Shown here: positions 54,191 through 62,674 of the stretch, piece by piece | How the letters are laid out: each line of letters opens with the position of its first letter | Numbering within the stretch: position 1 is the first letter of the stretch | Origin: Bradyrhizobium sp. CSA112 | Lineage (GTDB): Bacteria; Pseudomonadota; Alphaproteobacteria; Rhizobiales; Xanthobacteraceae | NCBI RefSeq assembly: GCF_029051645.1 | Contig: NZ_JAACFS010000006.1 | Coordinates: 219,064-283,063, forward strand | DNA length: 64,000 nt | Direction of reading: 5' to 3' | Translations under genes and position numbers: made by a program | Notes under the pieces: model-generated | The model's database searches: none | Seen by the model: the letters and a program-made list of their open reading frames with translations, nothing else | What the model was told of the DNA's origin: nothing

Positions 54191-54288
54191 CGCTTCGGTT
54201 TGGCCGGAGAACGGCGACTTGCGGTCTTACCCCGGTGAACGGACATTCTCGGGATGGGCGGGCATGATCAAAGGTGCCAGACTCGGAA
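54191..54288 (+). repeat. Dispersed intergenic repeat
   Basis: CGACTTGCGGTCTTACCCC, GGTGAACGGACATTCTC, then GGCGGGCATGATCAAAGG. It continues past the basic unit exactly as the copy at 55608-55712 does, and the pair brackets the Crp/Fnr gene. Confidence 0.7.
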
Positions 54289-54308
54289 GTTAGGGAGCCG
54301 ACGCGAAC

Positions 54309-54563
54309 CTATCCAACATCTCGCGCCTTCGCTTGAACGGCGCGAGCAAAAAAATCGCGGGCTATCGCATCTAAGGCTGCGGAGATTTGCTCGCTAGGCT
54401 CTCGCGGGGTGACGCATTTTCCTTCGAGTTTTTCGGCCTCGCGAATGTAATTCATGGATAGTTCGCGCAAGCGCTGGACTTCAGAGTCATCGGGTAAGGG
54501 TGCGATTTGAGCCAAAAGGTGTCGTGCACGCGCGCACGCGCGTTCGCTTCGAGAGCCATCCAT
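54309..54563 (-). CDS. Small hypothetical protein, 84 aa
   Basis: MDGSRSERACARARHLLAQI, then VQRLRELSMNYIREAEKLEG. Helical, soluble and acidic/basic mixed. Bracketed, with the Crp gene, by two direct repeats. No recognised domain. Confidence 0.6.
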   Translation of the reverse strand: MDGSRSERACARARHLLAQIAPLPDDSEVQRLRELSMNYIREAEKLEGKCVTPREPSEQISAALDAIARDFFARAVQAKARDVG

Positions 54564-54729
54564 GACAGCCTCCGATGGACTTACAATTGTGGGTTTCTGA
54601 TCAGTTCCCTCTACCGAACAATAACATTCGGTACGAAAAGGAAGGCCCTTGAGAATGGCTCGCTACGATCAATAAAGCCAAACGCGCGCCGTTATGTGGT
54701 GTTCCCTACATTGTGCCGATTTTTTTGCG

Positions 54730-55443
54730 TCATAGGGACTGATGTTTTGGCTCACCGAGCAGGCCCTGATACTGCGATTTCACGGCTTCGTAGCATTCGC
54801 AGGCCGCATCCTGCAGGCCCACAAGGTTGGTGATCCGGATCTTACCTCTGGTGTATTGGATGATTCCAGCCTGCTGAAGTGTGTGCGCCACGACCGTCAC
54901 GCTTGTTCGATTGACACCCAGCATCTCCGCTAAGAACTCTTGCGTGAATAAAAGCGTATCGCTTTGCGATAAGTCTCTCGACCTGAGCAGCCAGCGGCAA
55001 AGGCGGGCGTCCACATGATGCGCCGCCATGCAGGCGGTGGATTGCTGCGCCTGAGCATAAAGGGTCTGCTCGTGTCTGATCAGCAGTGAAAGAAGGGGTT
55101 GGCTCTGCATGGCAGCACCCCTGAGCCCCGCCGAGCTGCAAACCATTGCCTCGCCGCTCAGTTGGATCACTGCCCGGCTAAGCGCCGTCTTGCCATCAAG
55201 CGCGGCCGACGCGCCAATTACACCATCTCGGCCGACCATCGCGGCCTCCACGACTTGGCCACTCGACAACGTGACCACGATAGAAATAACTGCGCTAGTC
55301 GGAAAATAGGTCGCGTCGATCGTATCGCCCGCCTCGTATAACACCTGTTCCTGCTCGAAATGCGCGAGCTTTAGGTGGGGCTGAAGGGCAGCTAGATCGC
55401 CCGGAGAAAGCGATGCGAGAAGTAAGTTGTCATTATGTGGCAT
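54730..55443 (-). CDS. Crp/Fnr-family transcriptional regulator, 237 aa
   Basis: The cyclic-nucleotide-binding-type beta-roll (FEQEQVLYEAGDTIDATYFP, VVEAAMVGRDGVIGASAA) leads to a helix-turn-helix (TQEFLAEMLGVNRTSVTVVA, then HTLQQAGIIQYTRGKI). No Fnr-type Cys cluster is seen and cAMP-contact residues are not clearly conserved, so the ligand is unknown. Of the subgroup common in Bradyrhizobium. Targets not predictable. Confidence 0.9.
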   Translation of the reverse strand: MPHNDNLLLASLSPGDLAALQPHLKLAHFEQEQVLYEAGDTIDATYFPTSAVISIVVTLSSGQVVEAAMVGRDGVIGASAALDGKTALSRAVIQLSGEAMVCSSAGLRGAAMQSQPLLSLLIRHEQTLYAQAQQSTACMAAHHVDARLCRWLLRSRDLSQSDTLLFTQEFLAEMLGVNRTSVTVVAHTLQQAGIIQYTRGKIRITNLVGLQDAACECYEAVKSQYQGLLGEPKHQSL

Positions 55444-55607
55444 ATTGCGCTCCCACGGTTGTGGCGGGAGCGCAAAGAACTCTCAGTCAGCGGCGCCTGT
55501 TGTCTGCCGTCAATGGTCCGAACAGTATGCTCAAGTGGAAATAAAGCGAGGGTTATATTGTCGCCCCTGGCTACCAGCCGTCCGTCGTCCTGCTCAATGT
55601 CCAACGC

Positions 55608-55712
55608 GGGTCAATCGCGTCGGTTTCACCAGACCACGGCGACTTCCGGTCTACCCCGGTGAACGGACATTCTCAGGATAGGCGGGCATGTCTCAAAGGT
55701 GCCAATATCGGA
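55608..55712 (+). repeat. Dispersed intergenic repeat, best-preserved copy
   Basis: Begins GGGTCAATCGCGTCGGTTTC, contains CGACTTCCGGTCTACCCC, ends GGTGAACGGACAT at 55670, and continues with GGCGGGCATGTCTCAAAGG. The basic unit is about 62 bp. Other copies: 43007, 54191, 56192, 57353. Confidence 0.75.
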
Positions 55713-55804
55713 CTTGGCCCGCTGCGATCACCTGATCGATTTCGCGCCTGATGGCAAATGCACAGCGGATCAAGCCATGTGATTTGCTCGTGACGCACGC
55801 CGCG

Positions 55805-56053
55805 TCAGCGACGGCGCGGCCTAGCAGGAATTGTCAGGACGGCGGCGTTCGCGAGATAAGGATTTGCCACGCAATAGGCCGTGCGGCCCGATGCGGTCGC
55901 CTGACATTGCTGGTAGCTGGTGAACCCACAATCGCCCGCGCCGGCATAGTCGTCGCCTTGCAGGCAATATCGATACTCGGTAGCTGCCACCGGGCTTACG
56001 CCAGTTGCGAAGATGGTCGCAGACGTCGTGAGGGCAAGAAAGAGGGTACGCAT
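55805..56053 (-). CDS. DUF3551-family exported protein, 82 aa
   Basis: Signal peptide MRTLFLALTTSATIFATGVS, then the family core EYRYCLQGDDYAGAGDCGFT and YQQCQATASGRTAYCVANPY with four Cys likely in two disulfides. DUF3551 proteins are small secreted proteins, highly expanded in Bradyrhizobium; function unknown. Confidence 0.85.
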   Translation of the reverse strand: MRTLFLALTTSATIFATGVSPVAATEYRYCLQGDDYAGAGDCGFTSYQQCQATASGRTAYCVANPYLANAAVLTIPARPRRR

Positions 56054-56191
56054 TTTACTCTCCTACGTTAAAGTCCCCACTTGACGGTGGGACTAAACGT
56101 GCGGGGTCGATGTGAACCGGCCCACATCGGCGGATGCAAATTTCTGAGATCGACCGCGCAGATGTGCAAGGAAGGCTGTCAAGTCCGAGAT

Positions 56192-56253
56192 GGCTCAATC
56201 GCGTCGGTTTGACGCCGAGCTGCTACTTCGGGTTTTACCCCAACAACGGACAT
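56192..56253 (+). repeat. Dispersed intergenic repeat, diverged copy
   Basis: GGCTCAATCGCGTCGGTTTG, then GCTACTTCGGGTTTTACCCC and CAACGGACAT; same order as at 55608. Confidence 0.65.
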
Positions 56254-56298
56254 AGCGAGACCAGCCCGGCTGGTCCGTTTCGTGCCAACAACGGAATT

Positions 56299-56766
56299 CA
56301 ACGTGAGGGTTGAGAGTTCGCCTCCGTTTGCCGCGCAACGAAAATGGTAGAAATGTATTCCAGCACCGTCTCGCGCTTTTGATTGCGCAGCAGGTTTCGA
56401 TTGCGGACGATTCCCCAGTCAGGTTTCGATTTCGAGGGGCGCGCAGCTCCAGAACCGTCATTTCGAGATCGAGCGCGTCACCCGGGCGTACCGGGTTCGT
56501 CAGCTTCAACTCATCCCAACCCAATCCCATCAGGACCTGGCAGTGCGGTTGAAGCTGACCCGAGAGCAGGATGTAGATCGCAAACGTATGCGATCCCGAT
56601 GCCGTCAATCCGCCAAAGACCGATTGTGCCGCGAGTTCCTCGTCGACGTGGCGGGTATCGGATCATATTGTTTGGCGAAACGGATAATCTCTTCCTTGGA
56701 GAGCGAATAGGGACCCGCCGCGCTGCGGATTCCGATCTCCAGTTCTTCGAAATAAAGGTTGGCCAT
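56299..56766 (-). pseudogene. MaoC-like dehydratase, frameshifted
   Basis: The start at 56766 has GGAGG upstream and reads MANLYFEELEIG, GPYSLSKEEIIRFAKQYDP. Later pieces lie in other frames: GGLTASGSHTFAIYILLSG (hotdog-fold helix), LGWDELKLTNPVRPGDALDL, and FVARQTEANSQPSR at the end. Two or three frameshifts. The MaoC hydratase would act on acyl-CoA; this copy is dead. Confidence 0.8.
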
Positions 56767-56949
56767 CGATGCCTCCGTCGATGAAAGAGTGAATGCGCCA
56801 ACAGGCCCCGCAATGATCCCGCCTCTCGCCGGCTCCCGCCTCAATCGACGACATCGTAACGGGTCGAATCTGCACCGGAAGGGGCCAAAGGCAAATTCGC
56901 AGAAAAACCGATGCTTGAGCCATGTCCGCTCGGGGTCACAAACGGAAGT

Positions 56950-57291
56950 TCAGCGATTGCTGGCAAACAGCCGCCTTTGCGCAGAATTGATAGCGCCTTC
57001 GTACCAATCTACTTCTCGTTTTGTTGCTGGCAGATGTTGTCTTCGATCCTCATACTCGTGGTACAGCGTTCCGTGGATGCCGAGTGCATCCCGCTTTAGA
57101 ATGGGACGCTCCCATAATGGCCTCAAAATAAGTCCCGCCTGATCGTCTCCACCACACCGCGCGATAAAGTCCTCAATAAACTCGACGTCTTGGCCTTCCG
57201 CGGGAAAGATGGCCGAGAACTCCTCTTCAGTGGCTTGAAACACGCTGAAAGTTGCGTTCGGTGCCCGATCAATGATCTGTATGTTTTTCAA
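56950..57291 (-). CDS. Hypothetical protein, 113 aa
   Basis: TTG start at 57291 supported by AGGAGA eight bases upstream. Soluble alpha/beta: FSVFQATEEEFSAIFPAEGQ, VEFIEDFIARCGG, then a C-terminal helix YEGAINSAQRRLF. Family not recognised. Confidence 0.7.
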   Translation of the reverse strand: MKNIQIIDRAPNATFSVFQATEEEFSAIFPAEGQDVEFIEDFIARCGGDDQAGLILRPLWERPILKRDALGIHGTLYHEYEDRRQHLPATKREVDWYEGAINSAQRRLFASNR

Positions 57292-57352
57292 CGCTTGGTC
57301 TCCTCCGCATCAGCGAACGCCAAACTTCGCATTAATCTGGAATGTCGACAAA

Positions 57353-57416
57353 GGCTCAATCGCGTCGTTTTAGCAGTCGGCCCTCGACTTCCGGTCTTCC
57401 CCCCGGAAGCAGACAT
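57353..57416 (+). repeat. Dispersed intergenic repeat, diverged copy
   Basis: GGCTCAATCGCGTCGTTTTA, then CGACTTCCGGTCTTCCCC and AGCAGACAT. Confidence 0.65.
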
Positions 57417-57716
57417 CGTCACGGGGCCGGTGCCTGTCGTGGTGACGCCTGACACGCACGCGTCTAGGTCGCGGTCATGCGTGACGTCGAACATGGCCGC
57501 TCTCCGCAATCGGGTTGTGGGGTCCTTTGAGGGGCGTGAATTAAGGGGGGACCGCGCGAGAGCGGGTGTTCAACACGTTTGCATTTTGGTTTCCCGGGTT
57601 GCGTTGCGGCGCGGTACAAAATTCCGAGGGTCGACAGTCAAGTGTCGGCGACGGGAGGATGGGCGACGTGGTGATGCGACCCGTCACGTCATCGCTCGGA
57701 TATCGCGCGCGTGGCC

Positions 57717-57790
57717 GCCTGTGCGCTGGCGCGGCTTGCCCGCTCTCCTATAGCCCTTTGGTAGTGGCGCGCTCTAGGGCCTTCTTACGC
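57717..57790 (+). repeat. GC-rich local repeat, copy 1
   Basis: TGTGCGCTGGCGCGGCTTGCC, read as two blocks, then CTATAGCCC and GGCGCGCTCTAG. It recurs at 58176-58240 and 58808-58880 in the same orientation. This copy overlaps the 3-prime end of the minus-strand gene at 57748. Confidence 0.6.
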
Positions 57791-58035
57791 TGCGCTCTGA
57801 GGTAGGCCCGCCTTTCTGTTCGCCCCGTTCGCCGTTCCTGATGGCGCTCTGTTCCAGACTTGGCCGTATCTGTGGGCGGCGTCGTGGGCCTGGCGGGCGC
57901 AGTGGTGGTCTGGGCTTCAGCCTGTGACGTCGTCAGAACGGCAGACGAAGCGGCAAGTCCAAATGCAGCCGCGTATCCAAGCAAAGCGAGTGCGTTACGA
58001 CGGCAGACCTGTTTCGGCTCCGAACGTTCACTCAT
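57748..58035 (-). CDS. Small exported Arg-rich protein, 95 aa (paralog A)
   Basis: Start at 58035 (GGGAG upstream). Leader VCRRNALALLGYAAAFGLAA, ending AEAQ, has a twin-Arg-like RRN start and a signal-cleavage AEA-Q. The mature part is Thr/Pro-rich then strongly Arg-rich (RHQERRTGRTERRAYLRAQR). It shares leader and tail pattern with the gene at 58994, which points the other way. Confidence 0.7.
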   Translation of the reverse strand: MSERSEPKQVCRRNALALLGYAAAFGLAASSAVLTTSQAEAQTTTAPARPTTPPTDTAKSGTERHQERRTGRTERRAYLRAQRKKALERATTKGL

Positions 58036-58175
58036 TTCAAGCTCCCGGTCTGCTGCCTCCAAAGCATGCACCTAAATTCGAGAGCCATGCGCTTGATGTA
58101 GATCAACCGGGCGACGCTGAGATAGGCTGCGCCTACGCACGCCGTCGGGACATACGAGCGCCGGCTGCCGCGTGC

Positions 58176-58240
58176 CTGCCTGTGCGCTGGCGCGGCCTGC
58201 CCGGTGTGCTGTGGCCCTGCGCTGCCGGCGCGCTGTGCGA
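58176..58240 (+). repeat. GC-rich local repeat, copy 2
   Basis: TGTGCGCTGGCGCGGCCTGC, then CCCGGTGTGCTGTGGCCC and GGCGCGCTGTG; the most diverged of three. Confidence 0.5.
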
Positions 58241-58325
58241 ATATGCCTGCGGCGACGAACAGCCGAAGTGTCGGGCCAAATGGCTAAAACGGCTACTTGG
58301 CCCGACATTACGAAGCAGATGATTT

Positions 58326-58664
58326 CTACTGGCAGAGATACATTATGCCGTCCCCGCCCTTGATCGAGGTACCGGGCGTGCAGCCAATGCCGTGGCGCGC
58401 TGCGTAGTCAGCCGAGCCGGTGTAGCTGTATCCAGCACCACTCCATGGGCCACCAAAGTAGTAGGCCCTCACAGCGTACCAGGAGCCCGGCTCAACATAG
58501 GCCGCCCTCGCAGCGTAGCCACGCGTGATATAGACCCGCTGCTGCGCGTCGGCTTTATTGACCGACAGCGATACGCCGCCTTGCTCGGACCAGCCGAGCG
58601 ACCACAACGCCGCACACACAAAGGTCGAGATTGCAATTGCCGCCGTTCTCAAAGTCATTTTCAT
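58326..58664 (-). CDS. Exported small protein, 112 aa
   Basis: Start at 58664 with GGAGAG upstream. Signal peptide MKMTLRTAAIAISTFVCAAL; the mature region is Tyr/Gly-rich (AYVEPGSWYAVRAYYFGGPW, SGAGYSYTGSADYAA) and ends in a Cys pair (IGCTP, MYLCQ). Probably periplasmic or surface exposed; function unknown. Confidence 0.7.
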   Translation of the reverse strand: MKMTLRTAAIAISTFVCAALWSLGWSEQGGVSLSVNKADAQQRVYITRGYAARAAYVEPGSWYAVRAYYFGGPWSGAGYSYTGSADYAARHGIGCTPGTSIKGGDGIMYLCQ

Positions 58665-58807
58665 GGCTTCTCTCCATCCGTGGATTATGGCGTCCCACAC
58701 ATGAAGTGTGTGCCTTCGCTAGGGGGAGTATTGCGATGGATCAAACCGTCGTGGGCAGCGCGGCTATATGGCGGCCCGGATTTGCAGCCGTTGCGCGAGC
58801 GAGTGGG

Positions 58808-58880
58808 TTGCTGTGCGCTGGCGCGGCCTGCCCGTTGTCCTATAGCCCACCGCTGGCGCGCTATAGCGCCTTCCTACGGC
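58808..58880 (+). repeat. GC-rich local repeat, copy 3
   Basis: TGTGCGCTGGCGCGGCCTGC, CCTATAGCCC, GGCGCGCTATAGCGCC: the last block is itself a near palindrome, so the RNA could fold. Confidence 0.6.
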
Positions 58881-58993
58881 CATAACGCTGATCTGCCGTT
58901 GCGGTGCGAGTGGTCCCGCTGTTGATGTGGATCAACGTAGGCCGAGCGGGGGGTGGTGCACTGATCCGGTTCATCCAGTCAGGGAGGTTTCAC

Positions 58994-59272
58994 ATGAGCG
59001 CGTTCATAAAGTCGGAAGCAATCTCTCGTCGGAAGGTCCTTTCGTTGGCGGGGTTTGCGGCCGCGTTCGGCCTCGCCGTTCCTACCTTGCTGACAGTGTC
59101 CAATGCGGAGGCCCAGACCATTGGTATGGAGCGGCGTCAGGATCGGCGTGAAGGGCGTCAGGATCGGCGTGACGACCGTCGCACAGGGCGCACCGAGCGA
59201 CGTGAGCAACGGCGCACAGGTACGGCTGTCGGCGCGGCTCCAGTGGGCACAACTACCGGCTCAGGTAAGTAA
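58994..59272 (+). CDS. Small exported Arg-rich protein, 92 aa (paralog B)
   Basis: Start at 58994, with GGGAGG seven bases upstream. Tat-like leader ISRRKVLSLAGFAAAFGLAV, ending AEAQT. The mature part is dominated by repeated Arg/Asp/Gln units (RRQDRREGRQDRRDDRRTGR). The repeated polar, basic tail suggests disordered RNA, polyanion or cell-wall binding; this is inference. Confidence 0.7.
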   Translation: MSAFIKSEAISRRKVLSLAGFAAAFGLAVPTLLTVSNAEAQTIGMERRQDRREGRQDRRDDRRTGRTERREQRRTGTAVGAAPVGTTTGSGK

Positions 59273-59522
59273 TTCCGGTCCCTGGACGACGTTCTAAGCG
59301 CTCGTTCCGTGCGAGCGTCGCCCGCTCGCACTCAGCGCTGCTGAAAGGCGGTCATCAGGGTCCTCCTGAGGGCGTGAGTTCCTGCGGGGACCGCGCGACC
59401 GCACTATCGAGGACATCTGCTGCGAACAAATCCGTGGTTGCAGTGACAGGCGAGGCAACATGGCGTTGCCCCATAGGACAATACTCCACAGGACAATCCG
59501 CAGTAGCAAATGGCCGTGGCAC

Positions 59523-59678
59523 ATGCCTATCAGCCAAGAACGCGAACTAGAAATTGAGCAGGAACTCGCGGCCATCGTGCGCGAACCTGAACACCGTCCA
59601 TTGATGGAAAAACGGGGACCCAAAAAGCCGGAACAAGCGGTTCAGCTCCCAGTGGGCACGATCCTACTTGACGAGTAG
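59523..59678 (+). CDS. Small hypothetical protein, 51 aa
   Basis: MPISQERELEIEQELAAIVR, ending VQLPVGTILLDE. Acidic helix then a Lys-rich segment. The frame is open from 59460, but the upstream part is random. Weak ribosome-binding site. Confidence 0.5.
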   Translation: MPISQERELEIEQELAAIVREPEHRPLMEKRGPKKPEQAVQLPVGTILLDE

Positions 59679-59789
59679 GCGCGCGCCGCAGCGACCCGGC
59701 TGCGCCCGATAGTGGATCAGTGTTGCACTTTAGTTACGCGCGCCTTTGCTTACGGGCGATAAGCTCGGTCTCTTTAGCGGAGGCACCAT

Positions 59790-59987
59790 ATGGTCGACGT
59801 GTATTTAAGCGCCAAACGTGATCTGCTCGTTGTGAAAAAGGGGTTTCCGCTGCCCGTTATTGGAGCGGGAAAATGGCGCAAGAGCAAGAAGAGGGTCATC
59901 AAAATCAGCGACGAGATCAGGTCCGCGCTTCAGCGGCAGGGTTACTACATGCGCAAGCTAAGTGACAGCCATAGCAATATAGACTAG
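59790..59987 (+). CDS. Small basic hypothetical protein, 65 aa
   Basis: MVDVYLSAKRDLLVVKKGFP, then KWRKSKKRVIKISDEIRSAL. GGAGG precedes the ATG. Basic, soluble; possible nucleic-acid binder, function unknown. Confidence 0.65.
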   Translation: MVDVYLSAKRDLLVVKKGFPLPVIGAGKWRKSKKRVIKISDEIRSALQRQGYYMRKLSDSHSNID

Positions 59988-60087
59988 CGCACGATCAGAT
60001 CATCGAGTTGGACGGGAAGAGGCCGCGATAGAGGGCGAAATGTTTCGCAATTGGCAAGTATCGATAGGCTTCCCTACATGGTGCCCG

Positions 60088-60816
60088 TCAGGGACCAAGC
60101 TGGTTTTTTCCCTCGACAACACCGACCGGCTGTTCGCTTAGCCAGCGATACATCATGCCGCCTAGCGCCCCCCCGACTAGTGGTGCCACCCAGAACAACC
60201 AGAGCTGCGCCAGCGCCCATCCCCCGACGAATAATGCTGGCCCGGTACTCCGCGCTGGATTCACTGAGGTGTTTGTCACGGGAATGCTGACCAAATGGAT
60301 CATCACCAATCCAAGGCCGATAGCCAGTGGAGCGAAGCCCGCTGGGGCCTTGCCATGGGTGGAGCCCATTATGATAAACAGGAACATCATCGTCATCACC
60401 GCTTCCATGAGGAAGCACGCGAGAAGACTGTATTTGCCTGGCGAGTGCGCCTCATAGCCGTTTGATGCAAACCCCTTGCTGAGGTCGAAACCCGCAGCAC
60501 CGCTAGCGATCACATACAATAATGCGGCGGCGCCGATGGCGCCGATTACCTGTGCAATTACATACGGCCCGATCTGTGCGGAGGGGAAGCGGCCGCCGAC
60601 AGCAAGGCCTACGGTGACGGCCGGGTTAAGATGACAACCGGAGACGTGGCCAATAGCATAGGCCATCGTCACCACACTCAAGCCGAAGGACAGCGATACG
60701 CCGACCAATCCAATGCCAACCTCCGGGAATGCTGCCGAAATGACTGCGCTGCCACAGCCTGCGAAAGTCAACCAAAAGGTCCCAATTGCTTCAGCGGCGT
60801 ATTTTTTCGAGTTCAT
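60088..60816 (-). CDS. aqpZ: Aquaporin Z (water channel)
   Basis: 242 residues from the ATG at 60816 (GAGG upstream), six membrane helices. Both half-helix motifs are present: [11 protein letters not shown] and [12 protein letters not shown], with selectivity-filter His expected in the second half region ([11 protein letters not shown]) and the Arg after NPA (NPAR), as in water-specific AqpZ. Inner membrane. Stands alone. Confidence 0.93.
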   Translation of the reverse strand: MNSKKYAAEAIGTFWLTFAGCGSAVISAAFPEVGIGLVGVSLSFGLSVVTMAYAIGHVSGCHLNPAVTVGLAVGGRFPSAQIGPYVIAQVIGAIGAAALLYVIASGAAGFDLSKGFASNGYEAHSPGKYSLLACFLMEAVMTMMFLFIIMGSTHGKAPAGFAPLAIGLGLVMIHLVSIPVTNTSVNPARSTGPALFVGGWALAQLWLFWVAPLVGGALGGMMYRWLSEQPVGVVEGKNQLGP

Positions 60817-60912
60817 CCCAGTCCTCATTGGTTAATAGGTGCATTGCTCGGCCGCACTAAGAGCCGAGGACCGTGGAGGCCGTTGCGTTTAAGATGGCGG
60901 GCGGACGCCTTT

Positions 60913-61507
60913 AGGTCAATCCGACGCCGTAACTTCCGCAAAGCGATAGAAGGCGTGTTGAAGCAAGCCGGGTGTGAGGTCTTCACCTATCCCTCGGCCC
61001 AGCACTTCCTGGATCGTTTGCCAAGCGACGACGTACTGAGCTGCATCCTTCTCGACGTGCGGCTCCCGGGAATGAGCGGTCCGGAGCTGCAAGAGCGCCT
61101 GAACGAAATCGGTTCGACACTGCCGATCATGTTCCTTTCCCGCCACCGTGCGGACCATGAAGGCCGGTGGAGAAGATTATCTGATCAAGCCAGTATCATC
61201 GGAGGACCTCCTTCAATCCGTTGAACGATCGGCGTGCGCGGCACAACGCCGTTCTTAACGTGAAGCAGGTCCGGGACGTCTTTCTTTCTCGTGTCGCAAC
61301 ATTGACACCGCGCGAACGGCAGGTCTTTGAACTCGTCGTTCACGGTCAAAGCAACAAGGCGGCTACCAACGCGCTAGGTTCGACTGTGCGCACGATCAAG
61401 ACCCACCGCCTCACGTAATTGAAAAATTGCGGGTTCGATCTTTGGCGGAACTTGTTTCCCTTGCCGAGCGCTTCGGGATTGCGTCCGACAAAGGGCAGAC
61501 CGACTAG
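60913..61507 (+). pseudogene. FixJ-like response regulator relic (second copy)
   Basis: Three plus frames: NFRKAIEGVLKQAGCEVFTY, CILLDVRLPGMSGPELQERL; then AGGEDYLIKPVSSEDLLQSV; then VATLTPRERQVFELVVHGQS; and VIEKLRVRSLAELVSLAERF before a TAG at 61505. The N-terminal strand with the acidic pocket is missing. Same family as 53465-54067, opposite orientation. Confidence 0.8.
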
Positions 61508-61589
61508 AACTGCATAACCCCCACGGAACGACGCAGCCCGGCTAAACTTAGCAACAAGGCTGTGGGCAGGCAGATAAGGGATTTCCCGC

Positions 61590-61950
61590 GTGCGACGCCG
61601 AAACGTAGTTTTGGTCGTTGATGATGACCCAGGAATGCTGAAGGGAGTCCAGCGACTGCTCCAGCAGCACGCGTACGAACCGATCCTGTTTTCATCCGCA
61701 GAGGCTCGCAAAATCACGCTGATTTTGACAGAGCGGTCTGCCTCATACTCGACATCAACCTGAAGGACGGGTCCGGTATTGAGCTGAGCTATCGTCTCTC
61801 TACATGACCGGGAATGACAGCCTGGACGTTCAAAAGGCAGCATTGGCCTCCGGGTGTATCGCGTTACTGAAAAAGCCATTCTCAGCGCTGGAGCTGATCG
61901 GGCACCTCAAGAGAGCCATATATCCCGACAGCGGGGCAGCGTCGCTTTAA
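61590..61950 (+). pseudogene. Receiver-only response regulator relic (second copy)
   Basis: RRRNVVLVVDDDPGMLKGVQ, QQHAYEPILFSSAEA in one frame; LILDINLKDGSGIELSYRLS in another; then a gap in the middle and TGNDSLDVQKAALASGCIAL, KKPFSALELIGHLKRAI. At least two lesions. Matches the relic at 52967-53343, and follows the FixJ-like relic in the same order. Confidence 0.8.
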
Positions 61951-62228
61951 GCCGCCGACGCGCCACCACGTAGCAGGTGACGATAACCGTGCTCCGTCAT
62001 CCATTTCGCGCGCGCCAAATGGCTGTCGAACGCCTTTCGAACCCGATCAGATTCATGTTCCGGATCAAGCTGCAGCACCACTCGTGCGACTTCGCGCCAG
62101 TCCGCACCTTCCGCATGCGCGTCGAGCAGGCGCAGATACGTGGCGAGGTGCTCCTTGTCGTAAGAGGTCAACACTATACCAGAGGCCGCAATATCGGCGA
62201 TATCGGGGTCAAGCGGCGGCGTCTGCAT
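61947..62228 (-). CDS. DUF2285-type protein, about 93 aa
   Basis: LTSYDKEHLATYLRLLDAHA, EGADWREVARVVLQLDPEHE, RAFDSHLARAKWMTEHGYRH-like ending (SHLARAKWMTEHGYRHLLRG). This C-terminal DUF2285 module is common in rhizobial mobile regions. Start uncertain (62228, 62285 or 62300). Its stop overlaps the stop of the receiver relic within TTAA. Confidence 0.75.
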   Translation of the reverse strand: MQTPPLDPDIADIAASGIVLTSYDKEHLATYLRLLDAHAEGADWREVARVVLQLDPEHESDRVRKAFDSHLARAKWMTEHGYRHLLRGGASAA

Positions 62229-62674
62229 GGTCGTTCTCACGATAGGTTGTTGATTGACCAACTTTGCATTTTGACTCCTTGGCATATTGATGACCCGCAA
62301 CGGCGAAGTCCGCTTTGCTCCAATGAAGGGAGGTCGCCAGTTCCAGCCGTCAGGTCAGAAAAGTGCCCAATTACCGACTCATGCGCCGCAACAAGCAGCA
62401 TCTCTCATCTCGTCAACTGTCTGCAGTCGTGCGGTCCTTAGAGCAACTCGAAATCTCAAATCTTTGCGCTCCAATTGGAAACGGGTCAGGATTGCTGAAC
62501 AATCTCGAAATTAGCCCCAACACGACGTGTGAGACAGGCCTGAGACAATGAATCGCTACCAGAAGGCTAAGGGCGCTTATGGGAGCGGGTCCAATTGACC
62601 TAAATCAACACGGTATGTGAATTGGTTTAACTGTTGGTGAGAGTTTGGTGCCGGTAGTGGAGAAGGAGCCGCGC
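62229..62674. other. Intergenic
   Basis: Around 62296 CGAAGTCCGCTTTGCTCC matches the block seen in the repeats at 43892 and 63650. The atpB promoter should be near its 3-prime end. No gene supported. Confidence 0.35.
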
